Part shown: positions 47,801 to 62,549 of the stretch, one piece after another
Numbering within the stretch: position 1 is the stretch's first letter
Layout: every line of letters begins with the position of its first letter
Source of the DNA: Niebla homalea
Lineage: Eukaryota; Ascomycota; Lecanoromycetes; Lecanorales; Ramalinaceae
Assembly: GCA_019925105.1 (NCBI GenBank)
Contig: JAHGAU010000033.1
Span: 310,001-374,000 of the forward strand
Reading direction: 5' to 3'
Length of the DNA stretch: 64,000 bases
Program-made: the position numbers and the translations under genes
The notes under the pieces: model-generated
What the model was told of the DNA's origin: nothing
The model's database searches: none
What the model saw: the letters and a program-made list of their open reading frames with translations, nothing else

Positions 47801-50093
47801 AAGGGTTACTTAAAAGGAAAAAAAGAGAATTATTAAGAAGGTTGAATAAATATACTTTCGGTTTACGGTATATAACTTAACGGTTTTACCTTATGGTATT
47901 TAAAAGTTAACGAAATATAATAAAGAATAAAATAAGAAATTAAAGTTTAACTTTAAATTCCCGTTTTTTAAAAGACCCGATAATATATTAATTAATATTT
48001 TTAACGGTAAAATTAAGGCCCTTAAAAAAGCGTTTTTCCCCCCTATTTTAAAAGTTAACTTAAACGATATTAACGGCGTTATATACTTTAACCCCGTATT
48101 AATAAATAAAATAATAATATAAAATATAATAATTAAAACGATTAATAAATTAAAGAAGAATAAAGCCTTAAAATTAAATAGGCTTCTTAATAAATTCTTA
48201 TTAATAATAACCTTATTGTTTAAGAAAGTCTTTATTTACCTTTTTTAAATATACTTTAATATTAATTATTATTTATATAAGTTTAAAAAAATAAAAACAA
48301 TTATCCTTAAGAAGTTTATTAAGCCGGATTACTTTAAGGTAAAATCTTATAAATTTATTATACTCCTTTATACGTTAAAATAAGCCTTAAGGATAATAAT
48401 AATAAAGATCCTTAATAACTATATAAAGAATTACGGACTTCTTTCCGATTAATAAATAAAAGTAAAAAAAAATTAATTAATAAAAATAACCCTTAAAAGA
48501 TTAATTAATAGCATATATACGGTATAAGATTACGGGAAGAAATATATTATAAATTTTTTTTCTCTTAATATTATAAGTATTTTTAATAAGGTAAATTATT
48601 AAAAATTACTATATAATTTAAAGAAGAAAAGGATATTATTCTTCTTAATTAAATAAATAAAAAGTTTTTTAAACGATTAAGTTACGTTAATTGACCTAAG
48701 ATAAAAGATAAACTTAATAAAGCCTATTATAACGGAAATTCCTTAAAGATTATTTATTTTTTTTGATTATTTTTATTCTTTAATAATTTATTAATTAAAA
48801 AGTTTATTAAAATAAAATAAAAGGTTTAAATTAAAAACTTTATTAATAACGTTTACCTTTTAATTTATAATATTTTTATATATATAAATTATTTGGAATT
48901 AAAATAAGCTTTTAAAGTTTATCTTTAATAAATAAAAACTTACGGGCCTTAATTTACGTTATATAAATATAAATTTATTTATATAATTAAAAGCCCGAAG
49001 TTATATAATATAATAATTATAATAAACTTAAGTAAAATTATAGTAAAGCCGGATATTAATATTAAAGTCTTTAACCTTTAAGTAAATAAAAAGCCCGATT
49101 AAAAGGATTATATAAAAAAGGTTTAAAAAAATAACTTTATAAAAAAAAGGCCTTATTTATTTTGCCGTATTAATATAGGAAGTTACGTTATAAAAGGCCC
49201 GGATTATTTATTAAGTTATAATAAAGTTAATTATAATATACGCTATAACTATTTAATATATACTTAAGAATACTCCGGAATATAAGAAAAAGCTTATTTA
49301 AATATTATTAAAAGTCTAAAACCGGTATTCAAGAATAATTAATAATACTTATAAAGTAACCTTTATCCCGGTATTAAAGTTTAAAATCTTTATATTATTA
49401 ATTAAAGTTTTATTAAATCAAATAATCATTTAAATAAAATTAAAAAATATATATATTTAATTACGATAATAAGAAACGGGTAGATCCGTTAGAATCTTAA
49501 TAAGTTTTAAGTTAAAAAGAATAAATTAAAAATATTTATCCCCTTTTTTATCAAAATAAAGTAAAAATAAGTTAAAAAAAATGAATTTTACCGGTATCCC
49601 GGAGGTTAATTTAAACGTATATAAATTCCCGTTAACCGTAAAAAAAAACCGAAATTAAAAGGATTTAAAAAATAAAAATTATAAAAATCGCCTTATAAGT
49701 TATAATAAAGTGGATTAAACGTTAATAAAAGTATAAAGACTTTATATTTTAAGGTTATTATTATTTAACTTTTAACGATAAAAGGATTATTAATAAGTAT
49801 TTCCGTTATTATAATATTATAAGGAAGGGTAATAACGTATTAACGATTTAATTCCGGACGGATAAAAATAATTTAATTTACTTCTTATTTATTATATATA
49901 TTAAAAGTCGGATAAACGTTAAATATAAGTATAAATAAAGAAAGTAAAACGCTATATATATCCTTATCTTTTATTCCTTATTTACGGAAATTAAATTAAA
50001 ACTTATAATAAAAGTTAATATTTATAATTACCGTTAAATATTATTTATAAAATGAAATATCCGGGTAACCGTTAAATTTATAATATTTATCGG

Positions 50094-53000
50094 GAACCAT
50101 ATATATTACATACTTATACTCAACGGGTTATTATAATATTTTTTGAAAAATGGCGACGAACAAAGGGACCCCAGAGGTCCAAAACGATACGTATACGTAT
50201 AACTTTAATAATAATAAGAGAAATATATTAAATACAATAAGTAGAAATAACGTAATAATTAAGAATAAAGTGGTAAACGGGTAAATAACCTATATTAATA
50301 GAAACGGCGACAATATATATAGGTAATATAATAATAATAAGCCGGATAATACTTAAAATAAATAAAGGAATTAAGGTTAATAAAATATACGTATTAAAAC
50401 GTATAAAATACGTAATAATAATACGGAAATAATAGGTAAATAAAGGGGTAAAAAAGCCGGTACGGTATTAATAATGAGGAATACGGGCGGGGGGAAAGGG
50501 TAAAAAGACCGCGGCGAAAGTACTATTAAGGATATATAAAGGGGAAATAAGGTTAATAAAAAGGATAAAACCTTAAAAGATTAAAAATAAAAAACGGAAA
50601 TGGTACGTCGCTTAATAAATAAGGACAAAAGGGCGGTAAAGGAAGCGGTAAAGGCCTTAAAAGGATTCTTTACGGTAAAGTAGAAGGATATTATATTAAA
50701 AACCTAGTTAATATTATAGATTAAATTAAAAAACGTAAAAGACTTCTATATAAAAATAAGGGTAAAATTAAGGAAAACGGAACAGCTATAGGGCTCTTTA
50801 AAGGCGGCAATAAAAGTATTAATAAAAAGTAAAAACAACGGCTTAAGGTTAAGTATATAAAACGAGGATATAAAGGTAATAACCCCTTAAACGAAAGAAA
50901 ACTAAATAACGAAAATAATAAAAGGGTACCCACGGTAAAGAATAAAAGGATAACGGAGGAAAAAGCGGCCGTATTAAGGAAGGTAAAGATAATAACGATC
51001 CGTTTATTTAATAACGAAAAAAAAAATACGGCGGTAAAAATAAACCCGTTATAATTAATAAAGGCTTTTAAAATAACGATAAAATTATTAATAAAATAAA
51101 TTATTATAATACGTAAACTATAAAATAAGGATATCTTCCTTAATATAACGTCTTTAAAGGCGAAAAAAAGCTTAAAGAGGTTTAAGGTTTAAATTAATAA
51201 AAAAGAATATAAGTTAATTAAGGTTTTAAGGTAATCGTTTATTATTATAATAAATAAAATATACTTATTATATTTTAAGGAAGCCAAGAAAAAGACTATA
51301 TTAAGGAATATAGAAAAGGAAAATATAATTCTTTATTTAAGGTTTAAAATTATTAACTATAAGCTTCCGCCGGTAATAAAAAGGCTTAACTCCTTAAAAT
51401 ACGTAAAAAGGTATTTTACCGTTATATTAAATATAACGTTAATAAAGATATATAATAACGTCTTAAATAAAAAGATTATTAAAAAGGGATTTCTTAAAAT
51501 AATTTAATTATAAAATAAAGCGGCTGATATTTATTAATATTTTAAATATTAAAACTATAAATATATTATTATAAAATATTTTAATATTATAAAATATATA
51601 ATTTACGTTAAAAATTACGATATTTATAAGTATATAAAGTTAATAATTAAGGGGCTTATAAAGGATACGTTTAAATATATTATATATAATAAGGAAGGAT
51701 ATTTAATATAGGATTTTAAATATATAATAAGAGTTAAGGAAATTAAATATAAAAAGACCCGGATAACCGTAAAAATCCAACGGTATAATACGTATAAGAT
51801 TAATTTAATAAGTTAATTAAAGGCAGCCTTAAAATGCGAGTTTAATTAATTAAATAATAAAAAATAAATAATAAAAAAAAAAAAGCTTTTTATAATTTTA
51901 ACTTTAAGGGCCGGCCATCTTACGTTTTTAATAATAACCGGGAAAATATTAAATTAGAAAATACTTAACTTTAATAAGAAATCCGTAACTTAAATAAATA
52001 TAAAAGAAAGAGTTTTTATAGAGGTTAATATGTAATATATTAATATTTCTAAGAATAATATAATATAACGTCTATAATAAAGGAATTAAAATTATAATAC
52101 CGATATTTAAATTTAAAGAAATTAAAAATATTAATATTATAATAATATAAGAATTATTATATAGCTTATATATATATTTATTTATTAACCTTGGAAAAAG
52201 GTTTTATTTAATTTTTAAGGGGAATAAAATAATTAAAATATACTTCTTTATAAATAAGCGGCTTAACGTAAATAATTAAGACATTACTTATTATAATAAA
52301 AACCTTTATATACTTTATATTATAAAAGAAAAAGACTTAAAGGGCGATTTTAATATTTATAATATATATAACCCGCCGCCGGTTAATAAAAAAAAACCTT
52401 TTATAATATCGTTACTTAAAAAAATCTTAATTACTTTAAATAAATATATATTACTTAAAGACTTTAACCTATATTATTGTATATAAAACGAAAAAAAGCG
52501 TACGATAAATTACGTTAAATTGGATAATTTATTAATAATTACCGCTTAAACTAATTTTTTATTATTAATATTATAAAAGATTATTATATAAAAAAGCCGT
52601 AAATTTAAAACGATAATTAATTTAACCTTTAATATAAAAAGAATTATTAGCGTAATCGTAATATATAGGCTATAAAAGGACTTAAAATATAATTCGGATT
52701 ATATACCGATATAGATAACCTTAAATTAAACCGTTAATATAATTATATTATTATTAATAAAAAAAGCGTAAAAAACGATTAAAAAAGTAAAGATTTATAT
52801 AAAAGCGGAAAAAATAATAATATAATTTACGGACCTCTTTTAATTAAATAATAAAGACCGAATCGATTTCTTCGTAAAGTGAATAATAAAGGTATTAAAT
52901 AAAATAATCAATAAAATTATTTTAATAATAAAACTTTTTTAAAAAGTTAAAATTTATTAAGATAAAAAATATACGACCGCGATTATAAAAACGAAAAGGT

Positions 53001-55936
53001 TAATTAAATAAATTTTTAAATATAAAAATTAAAAGATACTTAATTAATTAAAAGTTATTTAAAAGGAAAAAGAAAGGATTATTAAAAAGGTTAAATAAAT
53101 ATATTTTTAATTTATAATATATAATTTAACGGTTTTATTTTATAATATTTAAAAGTTAATAAAATATAATAAAAAATAAAGTAAGAAACCAAAGTTTATT
53201 TTTAAATTCCCGTTTTTTAAGAAACCCGATAATATATTAATTAATACCTTTAACGGTAAAATTAAGGCCCTTATAGGAATATTTTTTCCCCCTTTATTAA
53301 AAGTTAACCTAAACGATATTAATAACGTTACGTATTTTAACCCCGTATTAATAAATAAGGTAATAATATAAGATATAATAATTAAAGTGATTAATAAATT
53401 AAAGAAAAATAAAGTTTTAAGATTAAATAAGATTCTTAATAAATTCTTAATAATAATAATTTTACCATTTAAAAAGATCTTTATTTACCTCTTTTAAATA
53501 TATTTCAACGTTAGTTATTATTTATGTAAATTTAAGGAGGTAAAGATAATTATCTTTAAAAAGTTTATTAAGCCGGATTACTTTAAGGTAAAGTCTTATA
53601 GACCTATTATACTCTTATATATATTAAAGAAAGCCTTAAAAACGGTAATAATAAGGATCCTTAATAATTATATAAAGAATTACGGATTTCTCCCCGATTA
53701 ATAAATAAAAATAAAAAGAAATCGGTTAATAAAAATAGCTTTTAAAAAATTAATTAATAACATATATATAATATAAAATTACGGGAAGAAGTATATTATA
53801 AGTCTTTTTTCTTTTAATATTATAAATACCTTTAATAAAATAAATTATTAAAAATTATTATATAACTTAAAAAAGAAAAAGATATTATTTTTCTTAATTA
53901 AGTAAACGAAGAATTTCTTAAATAATTAAGTTATATTAATTAACTTAAGATAAAAAATAAACTTAATAAAGCCCGTTATAACGGGGATTCCTTAAAGATT
54001 ATTTATTTTTCTTATATTATTCCTATTTTTTAATGGTATATTAATCGAAAAGCTTATTAAGTTAAAATAGAAAATCCAAGTTAAAAACTTTATTAATAAT
54101 ATTTATTTCTTAATTTATAATATTTTTATACGTATAAACTATTTAAAACTAAAATAGGCCTATAAAGTTTATCTTTAATAAATAAGAACCTATAAAGCTT
54201 AATTTACATTATATAAATACGAACTCATTTATATAATTAAGAGCCTAAAACTATATAATATAATAGTTATAATAAACTTAAATAAAATTATAATAAAGCC
54301 GGATACCAATATTAAAGTTTTTAACCTTTAAGTAAATAGGAAGTTCGATTAAAAAGATTATATAAAAAAGGTTTAAAAGAAAATAACTTTATAAAAAAGG
54401 AGCCTTATTTATCTCGTTATATTAATATAAAAAGCTATATTATAAAAGGCCCGGACTATTTACCAGGTTATAATAAAGTTAATTATAATATACATTATGG
54501 TTATCTAATATATAATTAAAAATACTCCGGGATATAAAAAAAAGCTTATTTAAATATTATAAAAAGTTTAAAATCGGTATTTAAGAATAATTAACGGTAT
54601 TTATAAAGTAACCTTTATCCCGGTATTAAAATCTAAAATCTTTATACCGTTAATTAAAATCTTATTAAATTAAATAATTATTTAAATAAAATTAAAGAAA
54701 TATATATATTTAATTACAATAATAAAAAACGGGCGGATCCGTTAAAATCTTAATAAGCTTAAAGTTAAAGAAAGTAAATTAAAGATATTTATCTTTTTTC
54801 CTATTAAAATAAAGCAGGAATAAATTAAAAAGGAAATTAACCTTACCGGTATCCCGGAGGTTATCCTAAGCGGGTATGAATCCTTATTAAATATAAAAAA
54901 AATTAAAATTAAAAGGATTTAAAGAATAAAGGCTATAATAATTACCTTATAAGTTATAATAAAGTAAATTAAACGTTAACGGAAATATAAGGATTTTATA
55001 CCTTAAGGTTATTATTATTTAGCTTTTAATGATAAAAAGATTATTAATAAGTATTTCCGCCGTTATAATATTATAAAAAAAAGTAATAATGTATTAATAA
55101 TTTAATTCCGGACGGGTAAAAACGGTTTAATTTACTTCTTATTTATTATATATATTAAGGATCGGATAAATATTGAATATAAGTATAAATAAAAAAAATA
55201 GGACGTTATATACGTTCTTATTTCTTATTTTTTATTTACGGAAATTAAATTAAGACTTATTATAAAAGTTAATATTTATAATTACCGTTAAATATTATTT
55301 ATAAAGTATAATATCCGGGTAATTATTAAATTTATAATATTTATCGGACTATTATTATAATTTAATTTTATTATAAAGATAAATAAGGTTATTAAAGATT
55401 TTACGGAGAAGGCTTATTACCGATTAAAGAAGAAAAAGAAAAACAGAAACCGGTTATATTAATTATATAAACCGGAAAGTATTTTTTATAGTTATAAAAA
55501 TATAATAATAAACGCTTATTAAAAGTCCTTAAAAAAGTTAACGGCGATAATAATATAAGAGGAATATATATTAAGTACATAAGTATTAATAAGGATATTT
55601 AAAGGTATTATATAAGATTAAGGTAATATAAATATATAAAAAAGCGGAAAAGCAATAAACTTAAGGATAGTCCCTATAAGGATATAGTCGTAATATTACG
55701 GATTTTCTTAAGGGAGTTAAAATATAAAAAGTATATAAAAAATTATTACTTTTTAAACGGCTATTAATATCCTTTACTTTAAAGAATAAAGGATAAAGGC
55801 CTAATAGACGCCGGGTTTTACCCTAACGTTATAAGTATTAGGTTTTTACGGTTATTAATAAGGTTAAAAAACCGCGTATTAAGGAACGCCGGAATTAGCT
55901 TAACTAGACCCGTAGTATAAATCAATCAATCAATCA
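50094..55936 (+). mobile_element. LINE4, full-length LINE inside LINE3
   Basis: A perfect 14-bp duplication (ataatatttatcgg at 50080-50093 and 55937-55950) brackets a 5.84-kb LINE of the same family, inserted in the C-terminal part of LINE3 ORF2. The family start atggcg is at 50150, preceded by 56 bases not shared with the other copies. ORF1 lies at about 50150-51830, ORF2 endonuclease near 52100-52760, RT near 53370-54120 and the C-terminal region near 55080-55250. It ends with AATC repeats at 55919-55936. All frames are broken. Confidence 0.94.
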
Positions 55937-55950
55937 ATAATATTTATCGG

Positions 55951-56542
55951 ATTATTATTATAATTTAACTTTATTATAAAAATAAAGTAAATTATTAAAG
56001 ACTTTATAAAGAAAACTTATTACCGGTTAAAAAAAAAAGAGAAGCGGAAACCGGTTATATTAATTATATAAACCGGAAAGCATCTTTTATAACCGTAAAG
56101 ATATAATAATAAATACTTATTAAAAATCTTTAAAAAAGTTAATAATAATAATAATATAAAAGGGATATATATTAAACGCGTAAGTATTAATAAGGATATT
56201 TAAAGATATTATATAAAATTAAAGTAATATAAATATATAAAGGAACGGAAAAATAATAAGTTTAAAAGTAACCTTTATAAATATATAATCGTAATATTAT
56301 GGATTTTCTTGGGGGAATTAAAATATAAAAAGTATATAAATAAATTATTATTCTTTAAACGGCCGTTAATATCCTTTACCTTAAAGGATAAAGCGTAAAA
56401 GCTTAATAAATACCGGTTTTTACCTTAATATTATAAGTATTAGGTTTTTGCGGTTACTAGCAAGGCCAAAAGGCCGCGTATTAAGGAACGCCGGAATTAG
56501 CTTAGCTAGATCCGTAATATAAATCAATTAATTAATTAACTA
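55951..56542 (+). mobile_element. LINE3 3' end segment
   Basis: Continues LINE3 after LINE4 with the same last ~590 bp as LINE1 19305-19893, including the conserved block aaggaacgccggaattagct near 56482 and the decayed tail. Confidence 0.9.
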
Positions 56543-56551
56543 AATATTAAT

Positions 56552-58400
56552 TTTTTCATAGTTTTTTCGGAATTTTTAATTTAAATTATATTAACTAAAA
56601 TTACCCTTATTATATCTTTATACTTTAAAAAGCGTATTTTAATTATTAACCTCGTTAAATTAAATAAGTATATCCCTATTATTATTAAGGTTTATTTAAA
56701 TATTAATTGAATAGTTTATTTAAAGCTATATTTATCGGTCCCTTTTAACCTTAGCTTATTTTAACTTTTTTACTTTTAAGAGCTTCTTACGGTATATATT
56801 TAGGTTTACGCCTCTTATATACGTAGAAATACGTAGGCGTATATCCGGTATTAATAAATTAATAACGGTCATCGATTCATTTTTATTAATTACCGTTATA
56901 TTAAAGGTTTATTAAATAGCGTTTATTTAAATTATATCTTTAAATACCGGCCGGGCGATTATAGTTTTTATCCAAATATATATAAATTAATTCGCTTTTT
57001 AATTAATTATCGTTAATTCCTTTTTATAGATTTTTAATATTAAAATATAATTTAAATAAGTGCTTTTTCTTTAATACGTTATATATTATTTAATCCCGAT
57101 ATTAATTGTAAGTTTAATATAAAAGGTTATACACACTTTATAATTAATTATAATTTATAATTAACTTAATAACTATAATTTTAATAAGTATTTCTTATTA
57201 TATCTTTAACTTTTAATATTTATTTATTATTATTATAATTTACTTTTAAATCTCGGTTATTTAACTCTATTACTTATTTACCTTAATAATCCCCGCTTAA
57301 TTATTATTTACCGTTTTTATCCGCTTAATTAATCCAGCCATTTATATTATTTCTTCTTTGCTTATTAATTCGGGTAACTCCTTTAATCCGAGTAATCCCT
57401 TTATTAATACGTTAATCCGGCCTTATTAGAATTACAGGATTATCTCGGTTATATGAGCCCGTTTAACGTAATAAAGTTCATATAAAATATAGCCTATCCT
57501 TTTTAAGGATTAATTCCTTAATTAAATCTTATAAATAATTACTTAAGAAAAAGTAATATTATTTACTTAATCTGGATTTAATTAAGGATATCTTTAATTT
57601 AGGTTTTATTAACCTTAATTTTAATAAGTTATTTCTTTTTCTTATATATAAAGTAATTATTAACTGGTTTTCCGTTTAAATAATAAATTTACCCGGGCTC
57701 CTTTATTAATTTTCTTTCCTTTTAAGTTTATTATTTATATTATACGTACGTGGCAGCCTTTACCCGTATCTCTATAAGTATTTTTCTTTTAATAAGCTTC
57801 TCCTTCTGCCTTATTTTTATATATATGATAACCTTTAAAATCCTTAATTTAAATACGATTCTTTAATTATTTTCATTTAAAATTACTTCCGCGGATAATA
57901 CGGTTATACTTTAAAGAAAAGTTTACGTCCCTCTTTAATTTTATATTATTAATCTTAATAAATTTTATATTTCGGATTATTTCCGAGCTTATCGTATTTA
58001 ATTTATATTATTTAATTTTAATTCCGGACCGTAATTATTATAAGTATTATTATGGTTTTAATTTTAATATACGCTTTATTGAAAAAACGTATATATAGCT
58101 ATCCGTGGATTAAAGCTTTAATTGGTTTTCAGGTTATTCTATTAGTTTTTTTAATTACGTTATTAAGCTTATTTATCGGGTTGCTTCCTTAATATCAGGT
58201 TATTTTCGTTTTAAATTACGTCCTTATATATATATTAATTTTCCTACTCCGTCTCCGCTTCCGCTCTTAAGGTGGGATAATTAATATAGTTTTATACCCT
58301 ATAGCTACCATAATAAAGGTTAATCCTGGATTTAATTACTTATTTTAAGGGCGTAGTTAAAGCCTTAATTACCCGCTATTTAAAATAATTTTTATATTTA
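56552..58400 (-). pseudogene. Unidentified long minus-strand frame
   Basis: Read right to left from about 58350 to 56570, a frame of some 590 codons can be followed in which most stops are TAA or TAG at presumed Gln positions. It is rich in Gln, Asn, Lys and Ile. Short stretches as they stand include INYPTLRAEAETE, NLILRKQPDK, IAIYTFF, VITVLSAEVILNENN-like sequence, KAATYVQYK, YYLNGKPVNNYFIYKKKKQ and GLLGLKELPELISKEEII. I recognise no domain. It lies left of a possible Gypsy polypurine tract, so it could be the gag of a second minus-strand retroelement or an extra ORF behind Gypsy pol. Confidence 0.45.
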
Positions 58401-58788
58401 TATTAACGGTATATTTTACCTATATTCTTAACGTAATATTTATAATAAGTTTAATATTTAAATTTATAGTCCGTAAAAAAGGCGTTTTTTTAAATAAATT
58501 TTTTAATATATAACCTTAATATTTAACTATATTTCTATTTATATATTATTTTTAATACGCTTTTTCTTTTTTTTAAGGAAATGTTTTTAATTATAAATAA
58601 TTATAACTTTTTATAATTTCATTATTTTATAATTTATAATATAATAAATAAAAGACTATAAATAAAAAAATAAAAGCTTAATATCCTTTTATTTATACTT
58701 ATTCCTTCCGAATTTTTACTATATTTTTACTTCCCTTCTTTTTTAATTTTTCGTTTTTAACTACGTTTATTAAAGTGGCTATTTATTC

Positions 58789-58810
58789 CTTTTTTCCCCC
58801 CCCTTTTTTT
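58789..58810 (-). promoter_or_regulatory. Possible polypurine tract of the Gypsy element (minus)
   Basis: On the minus strand seven A, eight G and seven A follow one another. It sits 700 bp past the integrase end, where a Gypsy element would have its polypurine tract. If so, the 3' LTR would start just left of it, but I could not match an LTR because the other end is outside the window. It could also be plain homopolymer. Confidence 0.4.
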
Positions 58811-59499
58811 AAATTTTTAAATCCATATTTTTTTTGGGACCTTTAATATATTAAAGTATAAAAGTAATTAAAATAAAAATACAAAGGAAATAACGTTATA
58901 TTACTCGTATATATTTCCTCTTTTTAAGTTATATTATCTGTAATTATAACGGTTTCCAGAGGATTAAAGCGTTCTCTGTTTACGTCCGCCGGATCCTAAT
59001 TTTCTTCATTATTTCTAGTTTTAGTTTATCGGAAGGTTTAAAATATTTAATACGCGGAATAAATACTTTAAAATAATCCTTATAAAATAAGTTAAATATA
59101 AAAGTTTTATCTATCCTTTTTAATATATATAAAGCTTTATATTTTTTTATAAAGCCCTTAATAATAAATAATCCGACTTAGCGGGGCTTAAGTTTCCCAA
59201 GATTAAAAGTAAAATCCCGTCGTATAACCACTTGCTTTTCCTTTAACGGGTTTTAACCTTATATTCCTTTATCGTAACGTCTTTTTTATCGGTTTTTTAT
59301 TACGTTTAACTTCTCTTATAACTCCTCCTTAATATTTACCCGGTTTATTATAAATCCTTAAATAGCTTTATATATTAGTTCTTCCAAAAATAATATTATT
59401 CTTTTTATAATATATATTTTAATTCTTAGTTTAATTACGTTACGTTTATATATTATGTCCGGCTTAACCCCGAAGAAAATATTAATAAAGGTATATTTT

Positions 59500-60150
59500 A
59501 AATATTTAATATCGTTAACCTTCCTATTTATACTTAATTATACTTCTGTTAAGTTTATATTTTCCTTATTACGTCTTATTAAATTTGGTTATTAAACTTT
59601 ATTATGCTTATTACTTTATACGTTATACTTAATATAAGGATAAATTGGATATCGTATAACCGGAAGAAGCTTCCTATCCTTTTACTTATAAATGCTTTCC
59701 CGATATTTATATATATTATAGCGGGTTTTAAGTAATAATTTATATACTCTTTTAATATAACGATTACGTCCTTTATTCTAGTTAACATAATATAGAATAA
59801 CCATATAAATCATAAGAAATAATCTATTATATTAAAGACGTATTAAAGACCGCCTTATACTTATTTAAAAGGGTTAATAAAGTCCGCCTTAAATAAGTTA
59901 AAAAGGGCCTTTACCTTAATTAGATTTAATAAAACCGTACGGCTTCCGTATGCTTACTTTATATAAGCTAGGCACCCTTATACGTATTTCATAATATCTT
60001 TTATTATATCCGGTTATTAATAGTGATACCGCAGTTTTTCCAGTATAATTTTTAATAAGAAATATCCCGCGTTATTATAAACTTCTTTAAATATTTATAT
60101 TATCTTTTCCTTTATTAAATATATCGTTTAATACTTCTTATATCGGTAAA
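59500..60150 (-). pseudogene. Gypsy-type integrase relic (minus)
   Basis: The minus strand reads an H2C2-like zinc region (ILEKLRYHY, then DIIKDIMKYV and GCLAYIK), then the core: an open 69-codon stretch at 59579-59788 (RIKDVIVILKEYINYYLKPAIIYINIGKAFISKRI in two parts, then FFRLYDIQFI). The second catalytic Asp lies in the YINIG block and is now Asn; the third acidic residue lies in IIKFNNQI and is now Lys. The domain order after RT is that of Ty3/Gypsy polyproteins. The region 58811-59500 should hold the integrase C-terminus, which I cannot read well. Confidence 0.8.
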
Positions 60151-60699
60151 GTAACTTATTAATAATTGAATTAAACCTATAATTCGCAAGCTACTTATTA
60201 AATTTAACTTATTAAATTATATCCTTTTTTTTTTTAACTTCATTTTTATTTTAAAATATTTAATAATATTAATATATTAATTATTGTCCTTATAATAAAG
60301 CAGTTCCTTAAATTCTAATAACTCCGTAAGCTCATAGTTAATTTATATATATTCTATTTTATAATTATTATTTAATTTTATACTATATGTTCGTATTAAT
60401 TTATTATTAATTATCCCTTATAATTATAATTTTCTTATATTTATTTTCTTCTTTTTATTTACGTTTTTTTTTATTGACTTTCCCCCCACGTTTTAAGTTA
60501 ATTAACCCTTTAACTATTATATTGTAATTTATATATTATTATAAACGTTAATTTTATCCTTCCTTACTTCCTTAAAAAGCTCCTTTAATATAACGTAATA
60601 TCCTCCTTTATTATTTTTTTAAAATTAAATCGTATCATTCTTATTCTTTTATACCTTAAGGGCTATTTTCTTTATTATTTTATTAAGTACGTAATCTAA

Positions 60700-61760
60700 A
60701 TTATTAAATAATACCCTTAATAAATTATCCGCCGCTTTATTTATTTTTCCTTTAATATATTTAATTTTAATATATAGTCTTCTTAACTTATTTATTTATT
60801 TTATAAAGATATCCTTATAATAATCTATATTTATAAACCCTATAAGTAACTTATAATTTATATATATAATTAAAACTTCTTTTATATTTAATATATAAAA
60901 GAACTTTTCCTTAAATATAATAATGGTTATTAATTTTCATTTATAAATATTATAGTTACGCTCCGCCTTATTTATCGTATATAAGTTATAAATAAGTAAG
61001 ACGGTATAACCGTTCTAGACTTAAGTAATATAATATTCGGCTCCGTATTTCAAGGTATCGATATATATATAAACTAATATCTTAAGGTTTTATTTAAATA
61101 AAGCTTTAACCCTTACTATTATATTTTATATAAACTGAAACGATATATTTTCTAATTTTTTTATCTTTACTTTATATTATTAATTAAACGGATAAAAGGA
61201 CGAGTTATTTTTAGAAAGCTTTTAATTTATTTTCTTATTATATTAACGGTATCCAAGAATCCTTTAACGTCTTTTATATTCTATAGTACGGGCTAATTAA
61301 ATATCTTTTTGCACTTTTTAGGTTTAATTTATATACGTCCTCCCACCTTATGGTTTTCCTTTAATACTTTAATTTTTATTATATTAATTTTTAGTTTATT
61401 AAATAATAACTTTAACTTTAATTATAGAATTTACGGAAAGAAATAATCTCTTAAAAAAGTAAATTACTTTTCTTATATCCCGTATACTTTAAAGATATTA
61501 TTAAAATAAAAGGTTAAGTTAATAAAGTTATACTCCTCTTTAAAAATAAAGAAAAATAACTTCGGGTTTAATTTAAGGATAATTCTTAATATAATATTTA
61601 TAAATTTAATAAAAATAAATAAGGACGTATATATTCCATAAGATATCTTTATAAGCTATAGCTATTTAATATTTAATATATTAAAAATAAGATAATATTG
61701 GTTATTAAAATATACTTTTATTACTTAATATTTATACTTTATATCCATTTAAAAGAAAGT
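60700..61760 (-). pseudogene. Gypsy-type RT and RNase H relic (minus)
   Basis: On the minus strand, about 61680-61560 reads YGIYTSLFIFIKFINIILR, the RT block after the Gly-Leu motif. About 61340 gives HKVGGRI and KPKKC. About 61270 gives IKDVKGFLDTVN and then KITRPFIRL, the typical Ty3/Gypsy RT-RNase H linker (KxLxSFLGLxNYYRxFI). RNase H follows to about 60700 with more stops. The catalytic YxDD box lies in a badly mutated part and was not found. Confidence 0.7.
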
Positions 61761-62549
61761 CTTATATAATAAAATTCTTAATAAACTATATACTCTTTCT
61801 GCCAATTTTATATAAAATACAAATAATACTTTATATATAAAGTAATAATTAAATATAAGTTATAATTTAACTTTATTTTCTTTCTTTATAAGTATAAGGA
61901 ATATATTTTATATATTTATTTATTTATTTACTTATATATATTTCTTATATATATTTAATTTAATTCCTTATTATATAATCGTTTTAAGTTATTATTCCTT
62001 ATTATTTAATAACCTTTTAATAATAATTTTATACGGCTTAATCCTTAATTTTAATATTATTTTATATAAAAATAAATCCGTTATTAAGATCTTATATAAT
62101 TCTTTTACGTTTATATTTTTATATATTTATAATATTTAAAATATTTTAAGCTATATTTAATTATTTAGGATAATATCCCTTAATATAATACTTTCTTTTT
62201 TTACTTATACTTATAGCTTTTTATATAACTTTAAAGTATTAATTTTTCTTCTTAATATCCTTTTATCCGTTAAGAATATAATTTATAATAACTTTATTTT
62301 AATATTTATTTTCTTATTTTATAATTTTAAAGTTAATTTATCCGTTACTTTATATATATATCTTAAATAAACTTAATTAATACCGTATTTATACTTTAAT
62401 AATCCTTAATAAGTTATTAAGTTATTAAGTTATTTAGTTTTTAGAATTATATTTTTTATAATAAGTAAATAGTTTTTATTATTTTTATTTTTTAATTATT
62501 TTTATTTTCTTTTTTATATTATTTTATTATATATTCTTTTTTTTCTTCT

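Larger units (their letters stand above)
44868..56542 (+). mobile_element. LINE3, full-length LINE split by LINE4
   Basis: The family start atggcg is at 44884; the first part runs to 50093 and the second from 55951 to 56542, together about 5.8 kb. ORF1 lies at about 44884-46550, ORF2 endonuclease near 46860-47500, RT near 48100-48890 and the C-terminal Cys/His region near 49800-50000. The remainder of ORF2 and the 3' end follow LINE4. The tail (aatcaattaattaatt, 56523-56538) is decayed. Flanking aatattaat (44859-44867 and 56543-56551) is the probable 9-bp target duplication. It lies head to head with LINE6. Confidence 0.9.
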
